NCBI GenBank assembly: GCA_031430555.1
Contig: JANPBQ010000296.1
Span: 1-29,998 of the forward strand
Length of the DNA stretch: 29,998 nucleotides
Direction: 5' to 3'
Origin: UKL13-2 sp031430555
GTDB lineage: Bacteria > Pseudomonadota > Gammaproteobacteria > Burkholderiales > Usitatibacteraceae
Below the pieces are notes generated by a model. The model had not been told where the DNA came from and did no database searches. It saw nothing but the letters and a program-made list of their open reading frames with translations. Position numbers and translations under genes: made by a program. How positions within the stretch are numbered: position 1 is the first letter of the stretch; each line of letters begins with the position of its first letter. Positions 7,610-14,602 of the stretch are shown here, in pieces.

Positions 7610-8182
7610 CTATTTTAATAGATTTTTATCAACAAGTTCCACAAGCTCTTGCTCATGAACAAGGCCCATCCGGGTAAATACAATCTCCCCGCCGGCACGT
7701 ATTACAACAGTATAGGGCAACAGCCCCAGGCGATTGCCGAGACGCTTTGAAAACTCAATTGCACGGCTTTCATCAGGAAATAAGGGATAACCTGCCGGAG
7801 AAGATTGGGCGAATTTCGTGACGTTTTCGCGAGAATCGACGGCAATACCGACTATTTGTAGGCGATCTTTCTTGTATTTTTCCTGCACTCTCGCCAACAT
7901 CGGCATTTCTTCTTTGCATGGCGCGCACCAAGTGGCCCAAAAATTGATGACCAAAAGGTGATTTTGCCATTTCCCGAGTTCTTGGGTGACGCCTTCACTA
8001 TCGGTAAACCGCGCAGTGTAAATCGCACCTGCCGTCGCATTCGGTTGCAGAGCACCCACAACGGTTGTCGATTTGTCCGGCGGTGGCCGATCAACCCAAA
8101 GTGCGACGCCCGCGAATAAGATGAAGAGCGAGGCACCCACCAATCCAAGTGTGACTTTGGTCACTCGTGCAAATCCAGCCAA
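7610..8182 (-). CDS. TlpA/ResA-type membrane-anchored thiol:disulfide oxidoreductase
   Basis: A protein of about 190 residues with one N-terminal membrane anchor (about 10-30) and a periplasmic thioredoxin fold. The active site is FWATWCAPCKEEMP with Cys86 and Cys89, and a cis-Pro occurs in the later LPYTVVI segment. TlpA proteins reduce cysteines of exported proteins such as apocytochrome c or copper chaperones. The start is unsure: the track start is a TTG at 8182 with no clear ribosome binding site; a GTG at 8164 in the same frame is an alternative. An ATG at 8211 is in a different frame. It follows the DsbD N-domain gene by 28 bases, so the two are probably co-transcribed and may be redox partners. 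Confidence 0.9.
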   Translation of the reverse strand: MAGFARVTKVTLGLVGASLFILFAGVALWVDRPPPDKSTTVVGALQPNATAGAIYTARFTDSEGVTQELGKWQNHLLVINFWATWCAPCKEEMPMLARVQEKYKKDRLQIVGIAVDSRENVTKFAQSSPAGYPLFPDESRAIEFSKRLGNRLGLLPYTVVIRAGGEIVFTRMGLVHEQELVELVDKNLLK

Positions 8183-8210
8183 CTTGTCGCGCAGGCGTTG
8201 TTGAATCGCA

Positions 8211-8834
8211 TCACTTGGTCGGCGTCGATTTGTCCGTCAGCCGATCAGACAATCGCTCGCCAGACGCCTTTCGCGCGCCAAACCCGACCGAATCCTCACC
8301 CGCCGCCGCGACCCAATCACTATCGTTGACGTTCAAAGTCACCCGTTGGCGAAGTGGTGGATAACATACGCCGACATCTGCGCAACCCTGGGAAATTGTC
8401 GACAAGGTAATTGGATCACCCCCACTTTCTATTGCCTTGCGTTCCGCTTCCGTCAAGGGAATCTGCACCTGTACGGAATTTTTGTAAGTGATCACTTTCC
8501 CAAACGTGGCGTCCGTCTTTAGTCTTCCTGCGGGCCATCGAATGCGCGATTTGGAAACCGGTTCACCGTTAACCATAAATTGAAATCGATCGCGATACAT
8601 GTAGTAACCATCGGCAATGGCAAACCTCGCTTCAAGCGTCGCTTTGTTTTTCATGCGCACGGATAGCGAGAATGCCTTCTCCGGCTCCAGCAATTCGGGC
8701 TCCGCCGACAATGTTGCCGCACTTGCGATCCCGATAAGTGCCGCAAGTGCGCCGCCAACGAGCAGTTGATGAAGAAGTATCGGTCGAGAACATAAAGTTG
8801 CGGCCACTGTCCCCCCGGCGTCATTGAGTTTCAT
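8211..8834 (-). CDS. Stand-alone periplasmic N-terminal (alpha) domain of DsbD
   Basis: A 207-residue protein with a hydrophobic signal segment (about 22-40, ending IGIASAA) and one domain matching the DsbD alpha domain. The key motif QGCADVGVCYPPLR carries Cys151 and Cys157, equivalent to the redox pair C103/C109 of E. coli DsbD. A full DsbD is about 560-600 residues, with eight membrane helices and a thioredoxin-like C-terminal domain. Both are absent here: the frame stops after a polar tail ending KSTPTK, and TlpA follows at once. The domain therefore needs another electron donor, such as a CcdA-type protein encoded elsewhere. It overlaps the cutA 3' end by 14 bases, so the two are translationally linked. 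Confidence 0.9.
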   Translation of the reverse strand: MKLNDAGGTVAATLCSRPILLHQLLVGGALAALIGIASAATLSAEPELLEPEKAFSLSVRMKNKATLEARFAIADGYYMYRDRFQFMVNGEPVSKSRIRWPAGRLKTDATFGKVITYKNSVQVQIPLTEAERKAIESGGDPITLSTISQGCADVGVCYPPLRQRVTLNVNDSDWVAAAGEDSVGFGARKASGERLSDRLTDKSTPTK

Positions 8835-9165
8835 CGATAATCCACTTCAAGTAGCCCGGCAAGCCGGCAACAATGGGCAGCGCAACAATTTCAGACACTT
8901 CGTAAGGATGGATACGGGCAATTTCCGCCTCGACATCACGGTAGCGCCTTGCACTGGTTTTGATCATCAACATCGTTTCAGCGCTCGTTTCAATTTTCCC
9001 TTGCCAGCGGTACCGCGAAATCCCCGATGGCATCGTATGAACACAGGCTGCCAATCGTTGTTGCAACAATGACTCAGTGATCTTTACAGCGTGAATTTGA
9101 TCCGGTACTGTGGCAATTATCAGCATTGCCCCCATGTCGTCTGGATTGGCGCTATCGGCGTTCAT
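8821..9165 (-). CDS. cutA: CutA1-family divalent cation tolerance protein
   Basis: A small cytosolic trimeric protein linked to copper and other divalent cation tolerance; the exact biochemical role is unsettled in the family. Visible motifs are RLAACVHTMP, SRYRWQGKIE, EIARIHPYEVSEIVALPI and the C-terminal LPGYLKWI, all in family order. The frame begins at 9165, giving 114 residues. Internal ATGs at 9135 and 9126 (the latter giving MLIIATVPDQ) fit the usual CutA start better, so the first 13 residues may not be made. It is divergent from fxsA, with 29 bases between the ATGs, and its 3' end overlaps the DsbD-domain gene. In E. coli cutA is likewise followed by dsbD. Confidence 0.95.
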   Translation of the reverse strand: MNADSANPDDMGAMLIIATVPDQIHAVKITESLLQQRLAACVHTMPSGISRYRWQGKIETSAETMLMIKTSARRYRDVEAEIARIHPYEVSEIVALPIVAGLPGYLKWIIDETQ

Positions 9166-9194
9166 GTGGGTGGGTGTTTAGGAAGGAATTGATC

Positions 9195-9608
9195 ATGCGG
9201 TTGCTGCTCATCGGTATTTTAATGGGATTCCCGTTGCTGGAAGGCGCGTTGCTGTACACGCTGGCTTCTGGCCCCAACGGCCACGGCGGTTGGGTTCTTG
9301 CCTGGCTTGCATTTGCGTTCATTGCCGGGGTTGCCCTCATCAAGGAAGCGCGCTTTTCGTTGGTGACCCGGTTGGCGGGCGCATTTTCGCAGGGCCAATT
9401 CTCCTTGGCCGCATTTATCGACAGCTTCCGGCAGGTGCTCGCCGGCCTCCTGCTGATTTTTCCCGGCATCATTTCAGATGTGATTGCGCTGATCTTGTTG
9501 ATGTTGCCGATCCGCGAGCCGGCCTTTCAACGCGCGGCACGCACACCGCAGGGGCCGCAGTTCAGGCCGGATGGCGCAATCGAAGGCGAATTTCGGCGCG
9601 AACGCTAA
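9195..9608 (+). CDS. fxsA: FxsA family membrane protein
   Basis: A 137-residue inner-membrane protein. The ATG at 9195 is preceded by GGAAGGA and gives MRLLLIGILMGFPLLEGALL, typical of FxsA. Three to four membrane segments are visible: about 1-22, 32-50, and 80-103 with the family motif FPGIISDVIALILLMLP. The C-terminal tail is polar and rich in Arg, Pro and Gln, and should be cytoplasmic. In E. coli, FxsA overproduction relieves F-plasmid exclusion of phage T7; its native role is unknown. The frame is open upstream of 9195, but those residues are not family-like. The stop overlaps the stop of the convergent epimerase gene by four bases. Confidence 0.93.
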   Translation: MRLLLIGILMGFPLLEGALLYTLASGPNGHGGWVLAWLAFAFIAGVALIKEARFSLVTRLAGAFSQGQFSLAAFIDSFRQVLAGLLLIFPGIISDVIALILLMLPIREPAFQRAARTPQGPQFRPDGAIEGEFRRER

Positions 9609-10540
9609 TTCTTTGGCGTAGCGCCTGTCCGCAAAAAATCGTTTACCGTCGGAAACCTTAGCCGAAATCTGAGCTCACGTTTAAGCCGCGCATTGCCGAT
9701 GCGTCGCGATTCGCTCATGAACGACATCATAGTTGGCGGCACTCGTTTTACGGCCTCCGCACGCGTCAGGCGAGGCGGTCGCGGCAAGGAAAATGCATCG
9801 GCGACAAGATCAAAATATTCCGCCATTGCCATCACGGAGTCGTCCACCACATTGTAGATTCGTCCGGCTTTGCCATAGCGCATTGCGGCAATCGCCGCTC
9901 TCGCGAGATCGTCAGCATGAATATGGTTGGTAAATACGTCGTCCTCGGCGGCGAGTGCCGGCGTGCCTCTGCGCAATCGATCCAGCGGCAGGCGGTCATC
10001 CGCGTATATTCCTGGCGCACGCAGAATCGACACCATCACGCCGAATCTCCGTCCCCAGGCCTGTAGTGCACGCTCTGCGTCCACGCGTCGGCGTCCGCGG
10101 CCCGTGGCGGGCCTCGGTGGTTGACTTTCATCAATCCATGCGCCTTTGCAGTCACCATAAACGCCCGTGGTGCTGATGTAGATCAGCCGCCGTGGCAAAC
10201 CTTTTGCTCTTGGCGAAAACGCCGGGCACACTGCGTGGAATGACGATTTGGGCGACAACGCGGCAAGCAGATTGCGTGTGTTTGAATCGCGACCGCCTTT
10301 GCCCGGCGGCGGGGCAAAATGAAAGATCACATCGGCGCAACCGGCGATCTTCTGTAAACTGCCCGGTTTCCGCAAGTCTCCGCGAACCGGATGCACGCTT
10401 AGCGCGCGGGCAACGGTTTTGCGCCTCGCGTCGCGGATCAGTGCGCTCACATTGAAATTGAATCGCCCGCGAAGTCGGCTTGCCACGCGTTCGCCGATAT
10501 CGCCAAAGCCCACAATAAGTACGTTGATAGGTGAACGCAT
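9605..10540 (-). CDS. NAD-dependent epimerase/SDR family protein (YeeZ-like)
   Basis: A 311-residue extended short-chain dehydrogenase. The N-terminal Rossmann motif is VLIVGFGDIGERVASRL (GxGxxG at 11-16). A later strand DVIFHFAPPP and the active-site region YISTTGVYGDCKG, with the Tyr of TGVYG, match the YeeZ-like atypical epimerase group; HIHADDLARA and IYNVVDD are also typical. The substrate cannot be read from sequence. It is divergent from the ferredoxin-reductase gene by 38 bases. Its stop overlaps the fxsA stop. Confidence 0.9.
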   Translation of the reverse strand: MRSPINVLIVGFGDIGERVASRLRGRFNFNVSALIRDARRKTVARALSVHPVRGDLRKPGSLQKIAGCADVIFHFAPPPGKGGRDSNTRNLLAALSPKSSFHAVCPAFSPRAKGLPRRLIYISTTGVYGDCKGAWIDESQPPRPATGRGRRRVDAERALQAWGRRFGVMVSILRAPGIYADDRLPLDRLRRGTPALAAEDDVFTNHIHADDLARAAIAAMRYGKAGRIYNVVDDSVMAMAEYFDLVADAFSLPRPPRLTRAEAVKRVPPTMMSFMSESRRIGNARLKRELRFRLRFPTVNDFLRTGATPKN

Positions 10541-10552
10541 GTTGACCCAGAG

Positions 10553-10558
10553 TATAAA
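10553..10558 (+). promoter_or_regulatory. Possible -10 box for the flavin/ferredoxin reductase gene
   Basis: TATAAA lies 21 bases upstream of the ATG at 10579, in the short divergent spacer. No good -35 box is present at the expected distance, so this is tentative. Confidence 0.25.
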
Positions 10559-10578
10559 GAATTCGAAATGAACATCCG

Positions 10579-11634
10579 ATGACGACCGCCGAACACCAAG
10601 TCACCCTGTTGCCCTCGGGCCACACTTTTAATGTCGCGGAAAGCGAGAGTGTGCTCGATGCCGCATTGCGGCAGGGCATCGGCTTGCCTTATGGCTGTCG
10701 AAACGGCGCGTGCGGTTCCTGCAAAGGAAAAATCATCTCTGGCGATTTCGATTATGGTGTCTATCAGGAGCGCACATTGCGCCCGGAAGAAAAGGCGGCG
10801 GGCAAGGCGTTGTTCTGTGTCGGCAAGCCTCGATCGAATCTCACGTTGGAAGTAAAGGAAATCGGCGGCAGCGGCGATATTCGCATCCGCACCTTGCCGT
10901 GCCGCGTTGAAAAGATTGAAAAAGTGGCGCCCGATGTCGCGGTGGTATCACTGAAATTGCCCGCGCAGGAACGCTTGCAATATTTCGCCGGGCAGTACAT
11001 CGATATTTTGTTGAAAGAAGGCAAGCGACGAAGTTTTTCCATCGCCAACGCGCCTCACCACGACCAGTTCCTCGAACTGCACATTCGGCACATCCCCGGC
11101 GGCCAGTTCACCCATCATGTATTCAACGACATGCGCGAACGCGCGATTCTGCGTTTCGAAGGCCCGCTTGGCACGTTCTTCTTGCGCGAGGACTCCGATA
11201 AGCCGATCATTTTTGTCGCGGGTGGCACGGGATTCGCGCCGATCAAAGCAGTGATCGAGCATGCGATTCATGAACACATTGATCGGGAAATGGTGCTCTA
11301 TTGGGGCTGCCGATCGCTGCAGGATTTATATATGCCCCAGCTACCCGCGCAGTGGGCGAAAGAATGTCCAAATTTTACATTTATCCCGGTTCTCTCCGAC
11401 CCGAAACCCGAGGATAATTGGCCTGGTAGGACAGGCTTGGTGCATCAAGCGGTGGTGAGCGATTTTCCTTCATTGGCGGGCTATCAGGTTTACGCTTGCG
11501 GCGCACCGATCATGATCGATGTCGCAAAATCCGCATTTTTTGAATGTGGATTACCCGAAGACGAATTTTTTGCCGACTCATTCACGTATTCAACACCGCC
11601 GAGCACCGACGGCCAAACTTCTAATAATTCGTAG
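10579..11634 (+). CDS. 2Fe-2S/FAD/NAD(P)H oxidoreductase (CDP-6-deoxy-glucoseen reductase-like)
   Basis: A 351-residue three-domain electron transfer protein. The N-terminal plant-type ferredoxin domain has the ligands C40, C45, C48 and C80 (CRNGACGSC). The FAD-binding barrel has RSFS (151-154). The NAD(P) domain has GGTGFAPI (215-222) and the late YACGAP motif. This layout is shared by AscD-type CDP-6-deoxy-delta-3,4-glucoseen reductases and by reductases of aromatic-ring oxygenases. In betaproteobacteria this gene is commonly annotated as CDP-6-deoxy-glucoseen reductase without any sugar pathway nearby, and none is seen here. A peroxiredoxin follows after 46 bases, which points to a general redox role. 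Confidence 0.9.
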   Translation: MTTAEHQVTLLPSGHTFNVAESESVLDAALRQGIGLPYGCRNGACGSCKGKIISGDFDYGVYQERTLRPEEKAAGKALFCVGKPRSNLTLEVKEIGGSGDIRIRTLPCRVEKIEKVAPDVAVVSLKLPAQERLQYFAGQYIDILLKEGKRRSFSIANAPHHDQFLELHIRHIPGGQFTHHVFNDMRERAILRFEGPLGTFFLREDSDKPIIFVAGGTGFAPIKAVIEHAIHEHIDREMVLYWGCRSLQDLYMPQLPAQWAKECPNFTFIPVLSDPKPEDNWPGRTGLVHQAVVSDFPSLAGYQVYACGAPIMIDVAKSAFFECGLPEDEFFADSFTYSTPPSTDGQTSNNS

Positions 11635-11680
11635 TACAACGATCGTCAACTGAAATACCTACTCAACCCAGGAGCATTCC

Positions 11681-12181
11681 ATGATCAAAGCAGGCGACAC
11701 ACTTCCCGACGGCACGCTGAGCGAATTCATCGAAGTTGAAACCGCCGGTTGCGCGCTGGGCCCCAACAGTTTCAAAGTGAGCGATCTTGTCAAAGGCAAA
11801 AAGATCGCCGTGTTCGGTTTACCGGGCGCATTCACGCCCACCTGTTCCGCCAAGCACGTTCCGGGCTATGTGAGTAATTTCGACGCATTGAAGGCGAAAG
11901 GCGTCGATGAGATCTGGTGTGTCTCGGTCAACGATGCGTTCGTCATGGGTGCCTGGGCCAAGGATCAGAAAACACTGGGCAAAGTTCGCATGTTCGGTGA
12001 CGGCTCTGCCGCGTGGACCAAGGCGTTGGGTCTTGAACTGGACCTCGTCGCCAAGGGGATGGGCGTGCGCATGCAGCGCTTCTCGATGCTGGTGCAGGAT
12101 GGCGTGATCAAAACACTGAATATCGAGGGCCCGGGCAAATTCGAAGTCTCGAACGCGGAAACGATGCTCGCGCAGGCGTAA
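11681..12181 (+). CDS. Peroxiredoxin of the Prx5 type
   Basis: A 166-residue cytosolic thiol peroxidase that reduces hydrogen peroxide and organic hydroperoxides. The peroxidatic cysteine is C55 in PGAFTPTCS, with the conserved Pro and Thr of the active site. C24 and C80 (IWCVSVND) are further cysteines; one of them could resolve the disulfide, or glutathione could do so, as in related Prx5 proteins. No glutaredoxin domain is fused. AGGAG lies seven bases upstream of the ATG. argC starts 25 bases after its stop, so both may be in one transcript with the upstream reductase. Confidence 0.96.
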   Translation: MIKAGDTLPDGTLSEFIEVETAGCALGPNSFKVSDLVKGKKIAVFGLPGAFTPTCSAKHVPGYVSNFDALKAKGVDEIWCVSVNDAFVMGAWAKDQKTLGKVRMFGDGSAAWTKALGLELDLVAKGMGVRMQRFSMLVQDGVIKTLNIEGPGKFEVSNAETMLAQA

Positions 12182-12206
12182 GCACACCGGGCACACTCCA
12201 CACCAC

Positions 12207-13130
12207 ATGTCCAATCCGAAAATATTCATCGACGGCGAGCACGGCACCACGGGCCTATTGATCCGCGAGCTGTTGCGCGAACGTGGCGATATTGAAGTCG
12301 TCAGCATCGCGCCGGAAAGGCGCAAGGATCAGGTCGAACGCAAACGTCTGCTTAACGCCGTCGACCTCGCGATCCTCTGCTTGCCGGACGATGCTGCGCG
12401 GGAATCGGTGGCGATGATCGAAAACCCGGCAGTGCGGGTGATCGATGCCAGCACCGCGCACCGGATTTTGCCGGATTGGGAATTCGGATTCCCGGAAATG
12501 GCGGCGGGCCAGGCGGAACGGATTCGCGACAGCAAGCGCGTCGCCAATCCTGGCTGCTGGTCAACGTGTTTTATTGCGCTGGTGAAGCCATTGGTCGACG
12601 CAGGGTTGATACCCAAAAATTTTCCGCTGACCACGTGGGGTGTTTCCGGCTATTCCGGTGGTGGCAGGCAAATGGTCGAAGCGTTTGAAGGTGGTGCCGA
12701 AAAATCGACCATCTTCACCTACGGACTCAAGCTCGCGCACAAGCATCTGCCCGAAATGCGCCACTATGCGGGCTTGGAGCATGCCCCTGTTTTTACGCCC
12801 TCCGTGGGTGCGTACCGGCAGGGCATGCTGGTGCATGTGCCGCTGCATTTGTGGTCGTTGCCGGCCTCCACCAATGGCAAGCAAATTCATGATTGCCTCG
12901 CCGCGCACTACGCCGGCGCGCGCTTTGTCGAGGTCACGCCCTTTGGCGGTGAGCCGCCCGCCGAACTTGATCCGGAAACGCTCAACGGCACCAATCAATT
13001 GGAGTTGTTTGTTTTCGAGAATGCGAAGAATCAGCAGGCAGTCTTGATCGCGCGCCTCGACAATCTTGGAAAAGGTGCAGGTCGCGCCGCTTTGCAAAAT
13101 GTGGGCTTGATGTTAAATCTTCCGCCGTAG
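12207..13130 (+). CDS. argC: N-acetyl-gamma-glutamyl-phosphate reductase, type 2
   Basis: A 307-residue NADPH-dependent enzyme for the third step of arginine synthesis. The short form (type 2, about 310 residues) is identified by the start KIFIDGEHGTTGLLIRELL, the catalytic cysteine C117 in ANPGCWSTC, and the GVSGYSGGGRQM and HKHLPEM segments. The dinucleotide motif is GEHGTTG (10-16). The usual ribosomal partner genes rpsI/rplM are not adjacent; a peroxiredoxin gene precedes it by 25 bases. No other arg gene is in the window. After its stop comes a structured non-coding stretch. Confidence 0.96.
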   Translation: MSNPKIFIDGEHGTTGLLIRELLRERGDIEVVSIAPERRKDQVERKRLLNAVDLAILCLPDDAARESVAMIENPAVRVIDASTAHRILPDWEFGFPEMAAGQAERIRDSKRVANPGCWSTCFIALVKPLVDAGLIPKNFPLTTWGVSGYSGGGRQMVEAFEGGAEKSTIFTYGLKLAHKHLPEMRHYAGLEHAPVFTPSVGAYRQGMLVHVPLHLWSLPASTNGKQIHDCLAAHYAGARFVEVTPFGGEPPAELDPETLNGTNQLELFVFENAKNQQAVLIARLDNLGKGAGRAALQNVGLMLNLPP

Positions 13131-13166
13131 CATCATCGTCGAGATAGATGAATAGAGTGAATTCGC

Positions 13167-13230
13167 AGGTTGCCATTTGGCAGGCGCTTCAGAGGATTTA
13201 TGCCCGGCAAGGCCCGCCAAATGGCGATCT
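13167..13230. repeat. Large imperfect hairpin between argC and the FkbM gene
   Basis: Arms 13167-13185 and 13212-13230 pair over 19 positions with one mismatch and two G-U pairs. The core is the perfect ten-base inverted repeat GCCATTTGGC / GCCAAATGGC. The loop is 26 bases. No U-run follows on either side, so it is not a standard terminator. Part of the right arm and its flank resembles 28634-28671. Confidence 0.75.
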
Positions 13231-13235
13231 ACATA
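13198..13235 (+). repeat. Putative dispersed repeat, copy A
   Basis: Ungapped comparison with 28634-28671 gives 29 of 38 identical bases, including the exact nine-mer CAAATGGCG. Copy A overlaps the right arm of the 13167-13230 hairpin. Both copies lie about 50-70 bases after the stop of a plus-strand gene. This was found by eye; the significance is not computed. Confidence 0.35.
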
Positions 13236-13313
13236 ATTTGAGCACATTCTGTTTGTGCCGCATAGCGTGGCCGTCCGATTTGAACGCGGTACAACGAAAG
13301 AAGAACGACGATC

Positions 13314-14135
13314 ATGCTGAAAACTTACGCCAGAAAGCTGGTCGGCGATGCTCATTGGGAATACTTGAGCTGGAGCCGAAGTCAATTTGGTGTCTTTCGC
13401 GCGATCGTCAATTATCTTTCGCTTGTCGGCAACAGCGGCATCGGTCGCGCGCCGAATCAATGGACGGGGGGTTCCGTGTTTCTTCGACCAGGAACCACGG
13501 ATCAGGATGTCTACGACGAAATTTTCATCGAGAAAGAGTACGACATTAGTCTGGGTGATCCCAAATTCATCATCGATGCCGGCGCACACATCGGGCTCGC
13601 CTCGGTTTTTTTCGCCTGCCGCTATCCGAACGCCATCATCGTCGCCATTGAACCCGAACCGTCGAATTTCGCCGTTTTACAAATGAACGCGAAGCGTTTC
13701 CCCAATATCCACCCCGTGCAGGCGGGGCTATGGAGCAGAAAAACACACTTGCGCATCGAAAACGACAATGTCGCGACCTGGAGTTTTCGCGTGGTGGAAA
13801 GCGAGACGGGCAACGGTATTCCCGCTGTTGGCGTATGCGACATCATGGATGATTTCAAACAATCAAGAATTGATGTCTTGAAGATCGATATTGAAGGCTC
13901 GGAGCGGGAGGTCTTGACTCACAGCGCCGCGTGGATTGACGACGTGCAGACGATGATCATTGAACTGCACGACCGTTTCCAACCGGGATGCACTGAAGCC
14001 TTGGCACTCGCAGTCGCCGACCACAACTACCGCAATTCCGCGTCCGGTGAAAGTATCGTCATCGCGGACCTGAGCCGGAAACCGGTCGCCGCATCGCGGC
14101 AAATGGAAACCGCCCTACCCTTTGCTTCCGAGTAG
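13314..14135 (+). CDS. FkbM family SAM-dependent methyltransferase
   Basis: A 273-residue protein. The FkbM domain starts near residue 85 with the SAM motif FIIDAGAHIGLASVFFA, followed by the acidic IEPEP (112-116) that should bind the ribose, and the downstream VLKIDIEGSEREVL (188-201), a hallmark of the family. Members methylate hydroxyl groups of macrolides, sugars or lipids; the substrate here is unknown. No glycosyltransferase or polyketide genes are adjacent, which is unusual for the family. The N-terminal 80 residues are poorly conserved. No strong ribosome binding site is visible. Its 3' end overlaps the convergent GNAT gene by 21 bases. Confidence 0.9.
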   Translation: MLKTYARKLVGDAHWEYLSWSRSQFGVFRAIVNYLSLVGNSGIGRAPNQWTGGSVFLRPGTTDQDVYDEIFIEKEYDISLGDPKFIIDAGAHIGLASVFFACRYPNAIIVAIEPEPSNFAVLQMNAKRFPNIHPVQAGLWSRKTHLRIENDNVATWSFRVVESETGNGIPAVGVCDIMDDFKQSRIDVLKIDIEGSEREVLTHSAAWIDDVQTMIIELHDRFQPGCTEALALAVADHNYRNSASGESIVIADLSRKPVAASRQMETALPFASE

Positions 14136-14579
14136 TGCGTAAACATCGGGAAAGTGTTGTTCCATCCAGCGCTCCGGTGCCTTCAACGGTGTGAAACCAA
14201 ATTGTGCGTAAAGTGAATGCGCGTCCGCCGTTGCGAGCGCCCAACGCCGCAATCCCTGCAATTCGGGATGATTTTTGATGTGTTCAATCAGCCACTTCGA
14301 TAGCCCTTTGCCTCGATGCGCAGGCAACACGAACACATCACCCAAATACGCGTAGGTCGCGCGGTCGCTGATGATACGGGCAAACCCGGCCAATGCGGCA
14401 TTGTGGAGCACCGCGAAACACATTGAGTGGTCGATTGAACGCTGAACCACCTCAAACGGAATATTTTTCGCCCAATAGGATTCTTCACTCAAGTAGCGGT
14501 GAACCGCGCGCACATCGATGCGCGAAGGGTCGGTGGTGATTTCGTAGCCCTCGTCGGCCAGTATCAATTGCACACCCAT
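14115..14579 (-). CDS. GNAT family N-acetyltransferase
   Basis: A 154-residue protein. The start at 14579 gives MGVQLILADEGYEITTDP, with AGGTGA upstream; the open frame reaching 14903 is a shadow of hemY. The acetyl-CoA site is seen as VFVLPAHRGKGLSKWLIEHI, with the R/Q-x-x-G-x-G/A form (HRGKGL), and the family pattern CFAVL...LAGFARIISD precedes it. The end LYAQFGFTPLKAPERWME matches a GNAT subgroup found widely as uncharacterised proteins. It follows hemY by 23 bases on the same strand, so it is probably at the tail of the hem operon. The acetylated substrate is unknown. Confidence 0.92.
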   Translation of the reverse strand: MGVQLILADEGYEITTDPSRIDVRAVHRYLSEESYWAKNIPFEVVQRSIDHSMCFAVLHNAALAGFARIISDRATYAYLGDVFVLPAHRGKGLSKWLIEHIKNHPELQGLRRWALATADAHSLYAQFGFTPLKAPERWMEQHFPDVYALLGSKG

Positions 14580-14602
14580 CGAAACGATCACCTGATCGGC
14601 GG

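Noticed and set aside
7470..7658. 62-codon plus frame in the gap before TlpA
   Set aside because: TTG start without a ribosome site, runs into the TlpA 3' end on the other strand, no recognisable domain. A real short gene cannot be fully excluded.
13167..13230. Integron attC-like site
   Set aside because: The arms lack the GTT and AAC core sites expected of attC, and no integrase gene is nearby.
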